Assembly: GCA_950106755.1 (NCBI GenBank)
Contig: OX467089.1
Location: forward strand, 24,595,345-24,659,344
Direction of reading: 5' to 3'
DNA from: Climacium dendroides
Lineage: Eukaryota; Streptophyta; Bryopsida; Hypnales; Climaciaceae
Length of the DNA: 64,000 nucleotides
Part shown: in pieces, positions 12,326-25,604 of the stretch
Layout: every line of letters starts with the position of its first letter
Numbering within the stretch: the stretch's first letter is position 1
Notes under the pieces: generated by a model
Databases searched by the model: none
Told to the model about the DNA's origin: nothing
The model's input: the letters and a program-made list of their open reading frames with translations, nothing else
Position numbers and translations under genes: made by a program

Positions 12326-15300
12326 TTATTGTAGACGTTGCAATGCAATAGCCACCACATTAGCTTCTACTTCCACTGCATCACACAAGATGGGTGTTTT
12401 TGGTATGAGGTCTTCAGACAAGTCAGTGGCTTCGAGTCTGTGAAACTCTGTTGTCTTTCCAAGGGATATGCACTCCACTTCAGTTGTTCCTTCATGTTCA
12501 GAGAACAATCGAACACCTCTCGGTTCCCTACGGAGTACAACTTCCCATCCATGTCTGGCCTTGTCTGATGCAAAAAATACTTGTTCAATGTGCAGAGGGA
12601 ATGCAAACAACTGTGTTGAGTAAGGAATCAATCTATCGAAATTCACACTAGTGAATCCATACTCATCACGCTTCATAGTGGCTCCATTGCCCTTCATGTT
12701 TGCAACCACCCAATTGCAATATAATACCACTACCTCAAACTGCCCATAATCTACAGATAGGATTTCCTCCACCCACCCTACGTACTCTAGCTTTGAGTCC
12801 TTCATGTTTTTATCCTTTGCGCCTGCTCGACAAAGTTGTTTAAAGGTTGCTGCTATTCCTGAGTCCATTGTTGTCAATTTCTTCTCAACGCTTCGAACAC
12901 GAATGTGGTTTCCAAATGCATACATGGAACGATATGACTTGGCTCGATCTGATGGAGGTAACATTAGAGTCCTCACATCTGTGTCCACTTCTTCTGTACC
13001 GACTTCTATAGCTCGTAGCACTGCCTTTGGAAACCAAATATGAAACTTTTCGTCGCACATTTCAGTCAGGTACACTACTCGACTTTGATGTTTTTTACGC
13101 CTATACTCTTGTCGCTCTCTTTCACGATGGCGCATGTCATCTTCATGCCTCCTACGTCATTCAATAATTGAATGTGTGAGTTCATTCTGATTTACAAACC
13201 TAATACTACTTTGAGTCATACATGCACTCACAATACTCGTTGCAGTCATAAATGCAATTAGATTGTTAGGTTTAGTCACAAACGCAATCACTGAAGTACT
13301 TAACCAAAAGAAAAATATACTAATGTTGTTCTCACATAAATGTTAGCACATGACTATGTGTAGTTACAATTTCATATATGACATTTATATTGCATTACTA
13401 AATGGGAACACAAAGAGTGATGGATCTTTTTTCTTCTATGGGATGGAACAAAACATTATTACTGTCAACATTTGATTCTAAATGCTCTTATGCAGTAGGG
13501 GGGTTATTTCTTTCATAGGACCTCACCTCCTCCACTCCTCCAACGGTGCTGCATTGTTCAATACAAACTCGTGAATCCATTGTTGTAGTTCACTTGATAG
13601 GTGGCGTGCTCGTCCACTGCCTTCCAAAATTTCGTCATACATTGATGGATCTTCTTTGTCATCCCACACTCTTCGGGTGGTCACTGTATACTCCTGCATG
13701 TATTCAGTACAGAACCCCAATGCTTCCACCACAGTGTAGCCTTCAACCATACTACCCTCTGGTCGAGCCCGATTCCTGACATATCCTTTTAGTGTCTTCA
13801 AATACCTTTCAATGGGATACATCCAATGTGTATGAACGGGTCCGCAAATTTCTACTTCTTCCACAAGGTGGACAACTAAATGACTCATGATGTCAAAAAA
13901 AGATGGCGGGAACTCTTTTTCCAGCATGCATAATGCTATCACCATATCTGACCTCAATTCCTCAAGAGCATTGGTATCAATGGTCTTAGCACATATCCTC
14001 CTAAATACACGGCTCAACATAATTATAGCTTTTCGTACCTTCTTTGTTAGCACTGTACGAACATTGAGTGATAAAACTTGTTGCATGAGGACATGGTAGT
14101 CATGTGATTTCAAACCCTTCATGGTCCCATTCACATGTACGCGCTTCTTCAATTGACCCACATATTGGGTGGGTGTTTGCAATGTTCGAATTCCATCTAC
14201 GAAGACCTGACGTTCCTGTTTCATAAATGTATAAGATGAACGAGGTAATATGACGCTCTTAGGTTTTTTCCCAGGTATGGGCCAAAGATGTTTACGTACA
14301 CCTGCCTCCTTCATGTCCAAACGGACCTCCAAGGAGTCTTTTTCTCCGTACAAGGTCTTCAACATATTCTCGGTGATGTTCTTCTCACAATGCATGACGT
14401 CCAATGTGTGTCGAATCAAAAGGTCCTGCACAATGACTTCCGGGTGTTACAAATTGCATACACTATGACTATGTTCAATCATTTCATTCATAAAACTACC
14501 TCTAATATGTCACAATATTTTGATTTATAAGACAAAAATTGTACTAGACTAGTACATTTCTTATCACTTTGAGAAGCAATTTCATAAATTAAAAAAAAAC
14601 ATCAAATTCCCACACCCACTTACTTTCCAATACAGCAAGTCATACAGACATATCCTTCTCTTCACTCCGTGCTTGTGTACTGGATCTACCAAATTTTCTA
14701 CTCCATTTTCACGAGACTTTGTCAACCATTCCTCTCGCTCTTCTGCATAACGAAGTTGTTCTCGACCAGTCATCCTTCTAGGTGGAGGTCTTTCATCCAC
14801 TTCACCATCAAATGTACCCCTCTGTCGTCTCCACTGATGAGTCATAGGCAAGTATCGTCTGTGCCCCATATACAAGTTTTTTCTCAAGGCTTTAGAACGC
14901 CTAGTTACTATATGTGGCCCACATACTGGACATGCTCTATATCCTTTTGTTACTTGACCTGAGATTAATCCATATGTGGGAAAGTCATTCACCGTCCACA
15001 TGAGAATGCCATGTAACTTGAATGATTTCACTTCTGAATTTTTGCAAGATCCGTCCAAGCAATCAACCCCTTTCCATAGTTCTTGAAGCTCCTCAATCAA
15101 TGGTGCCAGGTACACATCTATGTTCTTCTCTGTTACACTCTCTTTTCCTGGAATGATTAATGTAAGCATTATAAAGAAATTTTTCGTCACCAACCAAGGG
15201 GGAAGATTGTAGTTGAGCATAATCACTGGCCAAGTTGAATGGCTAAGGCTTTGGTTCTGAAATGGATTCACACCATCCAATGCCAAGCCAAGTCTGACAT

Positions 15301-16174
15301 TGCGCTCGTCTTCAGCAAACCATTGCCACTTGTTGTTCACATGATTCCAAGCCTTGGAATCTACAACCGATCTCATCACCTTGTCTTTGCTTTTCCCACC
15401 TACATGCCATTTCATGAGCTCCGCCAACTGTGTATTGCTATACATTCTTCTTAATCGTGGAATCAAAGGGAAGTGTCTCAATACTTTCACTAGTACACTG
15501 TTGGAATTCTCTACATATCGGGATTTGTGGCAAGTAGGGCACTCTACTGTGTCTTGTAGTTCGTTGCGGAACAAACAACATCCATCTCTACACGCATGTA
15601 TGGAATTGTATGACAACCCCAACTTCATCAAAAGACTTTTGGCTTCATAAAATGATTTGGGAAGTGAATTCTCTTTTGGTAATATGGTCTCTGTCAACAA
15701 CTTCAGCAACTCATCAACAAAACTATTAGAGACACCATGAGTAGTGCAGCTCACTAGCAACATGAGCGTGGACATCAAACGGTTGGAATCGCTTCCCACG
15801 TACAAAGGAGTCTGTGCTTCTCGCAAAAGAACATTCATATCCACGCCAGTTACATCTTCCATGTTGGTTGAAGCCCCCTCTCTCTCCATCCGGTCATTGT
15901 TGGCATCCACTTGCTCGTCAAGATTGTTAGTGTATGAACCTCGTAAATCATTTATCCTCAAACCATCTTCATCTGTTGCATCCTCAAGTGTGTTCGTAAT
16001 AATATTCTCAATTCCTTCTCCACGGACATGTATGCTGTCATACTTGTTAAAGCACTCTGTTACCATACGGAGCACATCCAACTCTCCAACATTTGGAGAG
16101 GGGTCTCGTTGAACAGGCTCTCCTCGAACACTTCTTTGTTTATGCAATCGGAGGTCCACAGGAGCATAGTCATC
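12326..16174 (-). CDS. TNP2-type CACTA transposase (intact core)
   Basis: Three minus-strand exons, 16174-14624, 14425-13527 and 13151-12326, join with GT-AG borders and matching phases into about 1,091 codons without a stop. The first carries the TNP2 transposase core: the LALDGVNPF block with the first acidic residue, HSTWPVIMLNYNLPPW, and YRACPVC with its paired cysteines. The DVMHCEKN block begins exon two. Exon two holds the DUF4218-type region (EKEFPPSFFDIMSHLVVHL, PIERYLKTLKGYVRN). Exon three holds the DUF4216-type region (LYCNWV, SDKARHGWEVVL). In the nucleus the protein would bind and cut the CACTA ends. The exon at 16174 starts at a TACAG acceptor with DDYAPVDLRLH and has no start codon, so at least one upstream exon is required. 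The natural partner is the SET or zinc-finger exon at 16669-17638. Confidence 0.9.
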
Positions 16175-16668
16175 CTGTAGTAGTCCATGTGTACCACATG
16201 CACATATAAGTTTATTGTAAAATTAATAATTGGAACATGCAAACTTGTGGGACGTGATCATAATAAAATATAGCATTCTGTACTGCTGGATAATGATCAT
16301 GAACATTTCAATTAGCACTCCAAATAGGATCTCTTAAGTCAAAGAAATGATTATCAATTTTAGTTTTCATAAATTGGCAAAAAATTCAATTTTCATTAAT
16401 TCATTGTATGTTTAGTATGAATTAAAAATAATTATCATTTTCCCTTACTACGTCATGAATACACAATTTCATGTTCATGATCTACTTTCCCATAAGGCCA
16501 AAACACATGTAAACAATTGACACTATCTGGCACTCTACCATCATATTCCACCACATATAGTGGGCCTCAACAAGATTGCTAACTACACAATATGACTGAA
16601 TACAAAGTGTGACTACGCATAGTTTTTTCGAAAAATTCAATGATCCTATTCATTTGACAATACGTTTT

Positions 16669-17638
16669 TCAATTTACATAGTAATGTGCATAGAGTTCCT
16701 CTCCAGCCACAATATCCCTTGACGCTATTGTCATTACATATCCCCACTCCAAGTTGTTCCATGGTTTGGGCTGCATGCGAAACTCCCACATGACGTTCCC
16801 TAACTCCTCTCGACCTATAGAACTATTAATAAATCCGGCTACATTTCCCTTCAATACATCTCCGTCTATATACAAGTCCGGCTCAACTTCCATCACATAT
16901 GACTTTATGCGAGGCCGTCCCTCCTTCAAAATTTTATACTCTGCTAGTGTGTACTGGGGTCCTACAAAGGGAAGTAACTCTTTCCCTTTTTTCACGGGTT
17001 GCAGGGCAAAAAGACCCCAACCCATGAAAGGAAACGTTGACACCTTCACATCCCAATTTCTTTGCCAATAGGAAAATATTGTTAGTTTCGGTATGGGACC
17101 ATCACACCACTGTCCATCATACACATTTGACCTCCACTTCTCTAAAGCCACTACTCTTGTAGACGTTCCTTTCAGTGTGCCACTCGTTGAAGTATGTGTC
17201 TCTCTTACAAATGTTTGTAAAGAAACCAAAGAGGAGGCTTCCACATAGGGTCTCCACAAGGCCTACACAAGTCACTGAAACTTTAAGAAAACAATGTAGA
17301 TGTATATCATTGACAAAAGCATACTGTTTTTTTAATAAACAATTCATTATTTTCAATGTCCTTACCAAGATAGAGGCCGTAAAAGCTGGGTCCCTCTTCT
17401 TGCTGCGAAGATGTTTTCGAATTGTACGTCTATCAAGCACTTTTCCTCCTGCACACTTCATGTAGGGGCATGGGTACTTTGTTAGACGCATGTTATCTGC
17501 TTGAATTTCTTCTTCTTGCCATAATCGTAGCTCTTGCAAACTTTGAAGCTCCCCCTCAGACATACTGTGCACTTCCCTGATATGCACTACAAAGAAAATG
17601 TCAATGTCATATATTTCAATCACTTCTGCATTAGTCAT
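16669..17638 (-). CDS. Zinc-finger and SET-domain exons, probable transposase N-terminus
   Basis: Exon one (17638-17366, 91 codons; the start may instead be the Met at 17563) has a short Cys/His motif: KYPCPYMKCAGGK, then RRTIRKHLRSKKRDP. Exon two (17262 to 16678, or to the TGA at 16669 if unspliced) contains a SET-like methyltransferase fold: GWGLFALQPVKKGKELLPF, SYVMEVEPDLYIDGD, GNVAGFINSS, NVMWEF and RDIVAGEELYAHY. The order matches SET proteins. However, the usual NHSC is NSSI, so catalysis is uncertain. A donor at 16678/16677 (TAT|GTAAAT) is in phase 0 with the TNP2 exon acceptor at 16174, which would give one zinc finger-SET-TNP2 protein of about 1,377 residues. Without that splice the gene ends VN-stop as a separate protein of about 288 residues. 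Confidence 0.75.
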
Positions 17639-17777
17639 AATTGAACATTAACATGACTATTGCAATATGGCTATGACTACTCCAGAGTCATAGAAATTGT
17701 TTACAATGACTACTTTCATTCATGTGAATGCCTAAACTGTACTCGGTATAGTCTTAGAAGTCTACGTACAATTCAAG

Positions 17778-18071
17778 TTACATGACATGACTAAATACAG
17801 TTATATAAGTCAACATATTACTCAACTTACATGACATGACTGACTACAGTCATATAAGTGGACATACAACTCATATTACATGACATGACTGACTACAGTC
17901 ATATAAGTCGACATACAACTCATGTTACATGACATGACTTCATACAGTCATGTTAGTCGAAATACAACTGAAGTTACATGACATGACTTGGTACAGTCAT
18001 ATAAGTTGAAATACAACTCACATTACATGACATGAGTTGGTACAGTCATGTTCGTCGAGATACAACTTAGG
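17778..18071. repeat. 49-bp tandem repeat, six units
   Basis: Units begin TTACATGACATGA at 17778, 17827, 17876, 17925, 17974 and 18023, with a partial seventh at 18072. The spacing is exactly 49 bp every time. Each unit holds an ACAGTCAT(A/G)T word and a related TACAACT block. The base changes between units show the array is not brand new, yet no unit has gained or lost a base. It lies just upstream of the minus-strand transposase gene. Confidence 0.9.
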
Positions 18072-18089
18072 TTACATGATATTCCTAGG

Positions 18090-21000
18090 CATAGTGATGT
18101 GACTTCGCTCACTTCACCAACTATACATCTACGTTGGATGCCAAGAACATTGCAACATTTCAAGTATAATTTGGTATTTCATACCAACGCACAATGCAAT
18201 GGGACAATACGAGGACCACCAACACAAAGGCCAGACATACTTTTCTATTAAGTATGGAAAATGCCCGTTTCGTAGCCTACTCAAAAATAGGCATTGTGGC
18301 AAATTGTGGCAAAGTGGGCCACCTACACTAACAACAGAGATATACCTAACAACACGTGGGAACATAGAGCTCATACTAAAACTACTATTGCTGCACACTT
18401 GTAGTTAACCCCTGAGCACCTCTTGCCCCCCAAAAGGGGCACTACTCTAAATTCAAAGCAGATTCTATAACTTCACAAATCCAATGCATACTACCTTGGG
18501 TTTACTTAAGTAAGAGTACCATGTGGAGGTCTATAAGTGGGGTTGGACGTGTACATCATTGGTAAATGGAGTGGGTGGCCTTTGTTATCCGGAAGGGTAC
18601 AAAAAAATTGCTACTTTTCTCTTCAAATGAGTTCCAAGATAATAGGGCCAGTGCTTCTGGCCGGTTGCAAATGCTTGGGATATGACATCTCTAATTCAAT
18701 TTCCTTGCATATGTTTGTAGTGCAAGGTCATTGACTTACGTGTAAGCCAATCCTATACCTAGCTGCCGCTCTGTTCAAGTGTTTCAAACTTCGTTGCCAT
18801 TCATTCAAGGTTCGACTTTGATGATTTCAAACACTAAACTCAATCCTAAATTGGGCAAGTGACCCAAAACTTCTTCCTACTCTTGTGGCTATAATTTCAG
18901 GAGCATTTGATGCTTCTTCCTATTGAAGATTCTATAAAACTAACCTTACGGAAGAAACCAACTACTAGTAACAACGTATGAATCTAGCAAAACCGAATTG
19001 AAGACAATACAAAGAGGTAATGGATTGGCATGTGAAGATGAGCACCTCCTCTAGGAAATAGGCAGAGCACGCCCCAGCGTCTTCGTAAAAAGAAAGATCC
19101 ACCAAAATTGATGAAAGGGAGGATCCACCAAAAAATTCTCCACATTAGTTTCAATGAGTTTGGATTGGAGAACATGAACAATACCAACACCTTTGGAACG
19201 TGCCTATCAGTGATGCACAGTTACGCGTCTTCAATCATTAATACCTGATTTCCATTGCGTACGAGGTTAATGTTATGATATAGAATTCAAACTGAAATCC
19301 TAAATTCTAAAACAATTAACAAATTTTAATTTCCAGAATGATGGTCAAAGTCTATGAACTATTACATCTTCTTGGTCAACAACACGGTAGCTATATTCTT
19401 AATGGCTTCACTTGTTCTCATAATGCGTGCATTTTGAACTCCAAACCATAAATATTTAATGGTCAAGAACATGGTGGCATTAATCTTTTGCCTTCAATTC
19501 TACTCATGATGCCTTGTTCAACTTGAATTCAGGAACATGAAACTTAAATTAAGAATGAGGATACAGAAGGGATCAAAATTTATGACTGTTTTAAGTTCCT
19601 AGTTTCCATGGAGGATGCAAAAATGCCAGGCCAAACTTCCGAATTTTGATCAATCCTCGTTGATCTTGACCTTGTCCACAGCACGCGGTAATCATGAATA
19701 CGAATTCAACAAGGAAAACACCAAGTTCATGCATTACATGAATAAACTTCAAAATGACAAGGTGATGGCATTGCAACTCCTCTCACTGGATTTTTGTTTC
19801 GTGATTGTTATTTCAAAAATTGTTTTGGGATTCACATTCGATCAATCAATCCAAACTTTGTACCACCAACGATCAAATTCAAGAATTCAGCCACGTTTTT
19901 TCTCTTTGAATTTTTCCTTAGCTTTTTAGATTCTTCATGAATGTGATGCCTTTATGCGATTCACTGACCGAAACTCACAAATTTGCTAACCACCGATACC
20001 ATGTCAAACCGACATACAGTAACAATGAAAATGATTCAAGATCCACACCAATTTCAAGGGACTAGTGCGTATGAAGTTGGAACTTGTGGAAACATAGTTC
20101 CATGAAATCTATCACCCTTTAGTTGAACCATCAGAGTGATCCATACTGTATGAGACCTGATACCCTAAACCAATCCTGGAAAACACTAAAACCTTGCATG
20201 GCTTATCATTTGGAAGTTGCAATCATGCGGTGGAATGACCTTTGAAAATTCACGTACAATTAATTGTTATATTGATGAGCTCACTTCGAATGATACCATT
20301 TCTATGATAGCTATGCACGTTTTTTGCAAGGTCTTCAACTGGTTTGATTGTAATGATCGTAAAATTGACAAAATTTCTACAAATTTTAACTATCATACTC
20401 CTATCTAGAACCTCTGACCGACATTGATCAATCTTAACTTATACCAGTCTGGGTTCAGAGAACTCTTTACACGCAAATGTCTAGGTTTCCTTCAACATAG
20501 TGTTAGAGCTCTGAAATGGTAGATTATTACATACTGACGTGACCATTTCGGGAAGAGAAGTGATGAGCTCTAGTCATGCCCACTCTGGTTGGTTGTAATG
20601 TATTCCTGAGAATGTGGTTTGTTATTAATGCTACCTTTGACTCAACAAATTAAATTGATTCAATCGTTCCAATTCACAAATTTGCGAGGGCATGACTGTC
20701 TAAGTTGCTATCTGTTTGATTTCAAAATGCTGGAGTGAGAGAAGGGATCGATCAGCAACAGCTTCCCTTGTTAGGTTTCATGCCAACAGTTGAAGGTCAA
20801 AGCGGCAAACATCATCCTCTTCCATCAACTTCATGGCTAACTACGTGAATGTGTTCATGTAGACAGAGTCCAGCACATACCCTATGGATGAGCTTGGTTT
20901 AGAAATAAAAAAGGAGGAAAATCCTTACACAGAAGGGCCGCAGGAGGGACTTCTGCCATCCAGAGAGCATGCGGGAGCGAGAAGCAAGGAATCTGCACGC

Positions 21001-24000
21001 TAGTTGTACTGCAAGCCGCTTGTATTCTCACTAAGTTCAAAGCTTACGAAACAGAGAACGGAAAGTCTTTCAGGGTGATCACGATAGACGGCAAATGTTT
21101 CTTCATCGAACCGCAAACTCCTCCACCGATTTCTTGACTCATGGATGTCTCCAAGGATTCTCTGTCAATGGAACCCACCTGCACAGGCAAAACCACTTGA
21201 ATCTCAACCTGCACACCCTAAACCAAGAAAGACAGAATACTTGACCGAAGCTCCTACATGACCGAGAATTCAGGGGCCCAACAATTCCTGCGAGAGATCG
21301 GTGAACAAAGCAGAACACGTCTGCATGTAGTGCGACGGAAGAAGCCACCACAGCGAAATTCTATTTTTAGATGTTGTTATCTCCGTAAAGTCTGGCAGCG
21401 CTTCACTTTTCGGGGGACTTCTGTGTGTGAAGCTCCAGTGCCCCAGTGACAGTACTATTTTAGCACCTACTAATCGGTCCCACTGCATTCATGACTTGTG
21501 GGCCGCCGCTCCAACTTGAACTCAGCGCAGGTTGGCCGCCGCTCCAGCTCCGACTCAAGCGCAGGTTCAGCTACCGAATAACTTGCGACTTCTTTCCTTC
21601 ACCAGCCGAGCAATCTTGTTTTTCCTTCGCTGGTTGACTAGATTTTGAACATTTTCCTAAGCTATCTTGGTTTGCCAAGCACCGGCATGAGACTCCGTGG
21701 GCCGTGAACATTTGCTTGTAAGCCGCAACTTCAATATGATTTGATTTCCTTCTTCGTCGTTGTTGTTCCGCCTCTCCCTTTCTTGTTGAGTTGCTTCTAT
21801 TTCCCCCTCTACAAGCCATGCTGACCACCGGTGAGAATAACATTGACACTTCGATGGCTTAGCTCTGGTGCAAACGGTCCGTCTAGATTAGTACGGCAAA
21901 GTTAGCGTACTCGAGAAGGTGCTCTAATCTTGTGCCAGGTGTGGCCCTTACGTCACAGCTGAGGTTCACTTTGTGCAGGAAGCTCGCTCTCGGTTTAGGC
22001 GCGAGCCTGGAATTTTGTCGCTCTTCATGATGATTTACAGATTGGAATATGGCATCAAAATTAGGAATATTGGTACTGTAGAAATTACATATCACTTTTG
22101 TGAGCTGAAAATCAAGGTACTGCACAGTAGTCTGTAATTAAGCGGTTGTGAACATAAATTCTAAGAGTTGTTGCCACATAGGGAGATGAAGTTACTTCTG
22201 GTTGATTCCCGGATTTCCATTCCCAGTTATAAATTTGTTTTGCACAAAAAAAATTCTACCAATGATTTCCCATCTTTGCCGCATTTCCCTGATTCCGTTT
22301 TCCACGTTCCAAGCTACGATGAATTACAGATTGGAGTATGCCAGCTGCTATATTAAATTTTGAAGAATTGTATATTTATTTACTGTTAGTTAGAGTAGTT
22401 TGCAATCAAGAAGTTAACAACTTACGATATCCTGCACATACTTTTGTGTATCCTACCTAGTATGGAGAATGAATTCAGTCCATACTTAATTTCAGCAAGT
22501 ATGTACTTCTGGAAAATTAAAGTGCTGATACTTTATCTTTGCCAGTTCAGTTTCTTCACAGGTTGTACCAATTTATGATTTGGCTTTGGTTGTATTATGC
22601 GCATGAGTTACTGACTTTGTTCAGACAGTGCATATATAGTCGGAGTGCATTCATCTCTTGTGAGCGACGCTCTTCATCGTGTATGTATACTCAGTTTGGG
22701 ATTGCAATTGACCGCGAATCATGTACCATCCCATGTCTGCATTTGTTTCAATTCTCGATGCTAAGGTTGGACGAAATCATGTACGTGTGACATGTGCTAG
22801 AAGAACTTAATGGGGATTCAGGGTGCAAAATTGAGGGCAAAATAAACCATTAATAGGGGGCAGCGTATCTAGTGAGAAGATCACTGTCGACTTGTAGAGT
22901 GAGAACTCAATAGAGATAGTTGGCCACAGACTTTATTAATGGAGAAATAACAGCTCTTTGGAAAAGATTCATGTTTGTTCATCACTCCATATTCTGGCGG
23001 TCTAATTAGAAGTGTTCTCGTGTTTTGTTGTTGCACGTTTTGGATATATGGAGTAGGTACGTGCTCCAGAGCAGGCAAGTGATCAACCGTGGAAATTCTG
23101 CTCTGCCGGGAGTAAGCAACTTGGAACATTGCCTGGTGGAGCAAGGCTGCTCAAAATGCAGGTATTGCAGATATTTTGCACCTGCGATTTCAGTTTTTTA
23201 TTCTATAAATATTTTGAGTTTGAAATGTGTCAGTCCCACTCGTCTGCCTTGTAGTTACTTAGTCAGTGTGAAGCGCGTTCAATTAGCTACATCGACCAAG
23301 CTCTCTTGCAGAGACAACTAACAAATAATTATGTTGTGTCTTGCAAAGTCAGAATGAGTACAAATACGCAGTTCCAAAGGGCTTACTTTCCTTGACTTTA
23401 TTATTTCAATTCCAGCTTTCAATTAGAAACTGCTTGTTACAGCTGTAAATTTCATGAAACCTGTTAATTATTTAGAAGCTTAGTGAGACCTGCTTGTTCG
23501 TTTTTTAACCATATTCTCCTTGAACCCCATTCGTGAGGTTCATTTCGTTCTGTATTGTGATGCAGTCATTTTGCAAATGGTTAGGAAAGTAGCGTGCAAT
23601 TGTTGTGTGCTGCTGTATGGTTATCAGTTCACAAGTGGTGAGAATGTGGTCAGCATTTAGAGCGTTTCTGATGAAAGTTTTTTCAGATTGTTGAGGCTGT
23701 TTGAACTGTATTTACTTCTTTTTTTTCCACTTCGCTCTTGTAGTGCTATATTGGCAACGGAGGAAATAACAAGCTATACTGGTGATTCTTTAAAGCAAGC
23801 GTATTTGCTCTTTTGAGGGCAGTGCAGTGCAACATTTTTATTACAAGTACGTTAATGCACATCACCTGTTATTTGTTTATTTACAGTGGACATTTATGGG
23901 AGGCAATCCATTCCTAACCACTTAAGCAAATTTGCACATCTGTGTGGTGATTCAGATTAGTGGGAGAATGTTGAAATGACCTGAAATAGAATTTGGGATG

Positions 24001-24850
24001 TTTTCCGAAATTTTCATATTTTTTTGACATAAAATGGATTTACTATGAATTATTTACCTCAAAACAGTGTTCCTCCCATACTAGTGATGTAGGACTTGTT
24101 TTTCTTGACCATGGCTTCACAAGAACATCAATGAAGGGCTGCTTACAATATTGAGAGACTTGTAAACAATCATAATTCACAAGAACTGTTCCAAGTCATT
24201 CATTACTATTCATCTCTTCATGTATCAAAAGAGCACACCCTACACTGCAATAATTTGGGATTAATTAGGAATGGCTTGCCTCCCATAGTGTTGTGTATTG
24301 TCTTTGTTTTTATTGTTTGTTTGTTCATTTGGGATTTGTAGGGAAGCCACATGCAGTTCTGTTTCTTCATTTAGTAAGAAACAATCATTGTAGGTGTTTT
24401 TAGTCATTTATATTGGTCACGTAAATTCAAACAATTGTCTACCATGGAATGAAATTTTTCCCTACTTACAATCTTCTTCAATATAATTGAGTTTAGGTAG
24501 GTGCATGTTATTCAATGAGCGATTGGACATTAGGAATAAAATTATCTATAAGTTTGTGTATTTCTGTTCTCATCTGTGGCCTTCAAATAATATTGTCGCA
24601 TAGTCAGAGTACAGTACAGGGTCTCTAAGAAAGTAAAAAAGGTTTTCAACGTTGTGCATGCATTGAATTGTGCTATGAATGTCAATTCAATGTATTATTG
24701 TTTAGTGCAATGATTTTCAGTTTCTTGCGTATTTGTAGTTTCCAATTTAAAGAGGTACTATGTAGTGCTCTCTTATTGTTTCCTATTATTAATATATACG
24801 GATGAAAAATATATTAGCATTAATGTCTGAGACGTCACTATTGTACTAAG
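18090..24850. other. Central non-coding part of the CACTA element
   Basis: This is about 6.8 kb between the divergently oriented transposase and accessory genes. I find no recognisable protein. A frame open from about 20915 to a TGA at 21135-21137, lacking an ATG, contains KAYETENGKSFRVITIDGK and might be an exon or captured fragment. The stretch 20930-22020 is somewhat GC-richer than its surroundings and could contain the divergent promoters or first exons. The rest is AT-rich with short chance frames. Confidence 0.5.
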
Positions 24851-24904
24851 ATGCAATTTTTTTCTTTCCAAGTAGGATTGTTTGATGTAAACAAGCACAA
24901 TAGC

Positions 24905-25604
24905 ATGGCTTCAGAGATCACTGAGTACGAGAGGTTGAGAAAGGAAAATATTCAAAGGAACTCACAAAAATTGAGTGATCTAGGGTTGTTGGACATTGTG
25001 ACACAATTGGCAAACATAAGAGAAACAAGGTAAGATACTAAGCTCTATGTAGTTTTTAAGAAGTAAATGAATTCGTGTATTGAACTTTTGTGAAATTAAA
25101 ACCATTGCCCCTGTTCAATATTAATGAATGTACATGTTGAAGTTAAATGTAGGAAATTTTGTTTTTATTAAACTTAATGAAGAGGCCTGACCCATGTGTT
25201 TTTTGACTTAAATCAATCACATCAGGGCTTTAGGATTGAGAACTATGGAGAATATCTTGGCGACAATGACAAGACAAATAGCTAATTTGTCAGATGATGT
25301 GCAAGTGGAATTGTTTCGCACAATTACTAGTTTTCCAGCAATTACGTTTCCTATATTGGAAATGACTTCTAATCATCTTGCGGGGATTTTTGAGAGCAGT
25401 CGCGACGTACCCCTTGATAAGCCACAAGGTATAAATCGAGGAAAAGGAGTGGAGAACTCTGGCACTATCTTACCAACATTGGAGAGGCACACACGGGCAA
25501 CAACGTGGAGGGCTTTACCAGGACGTAGTTTTGACATCAACTCAGGAGGCAATGACAAAGAAGTAGAAGAAGAAACATTGCAGGAAGACTGTTGTAAGTC
25601 GAAG
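24905..25604 (+). CDS. Accessory gene, N-terminal exons
   Basis: Exon 24905-25029 starts ATG with MASEITEYERLRKENIQRNS, then QKLSDLGLLDIVTQL. This motif (Tyr-Glu-x-Leu-Arg-x-x-Asn-Ile...Leu-Gly-Leu) is one I associate with second proteins of plant CACTA elements. It joins in phase to 25226-25604, a segment of moderate charge containing RQIANLSDDVQVELF and an Arg/Asn-rich stretch, ending CKSK before GTTAGC. The preferred donor at 25604 keeps the next exon (26931) in frame. An alternative GTAAGT at 25594 does not. Confidence 0.55.

Noticed and set aside
17778..18071. Regular repeats resembling a CRISPR array
   Set aside because: There are no unique spacers between units, no cas genes, and the context is a plant transposon. 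It is a 49-bp minisatellite.
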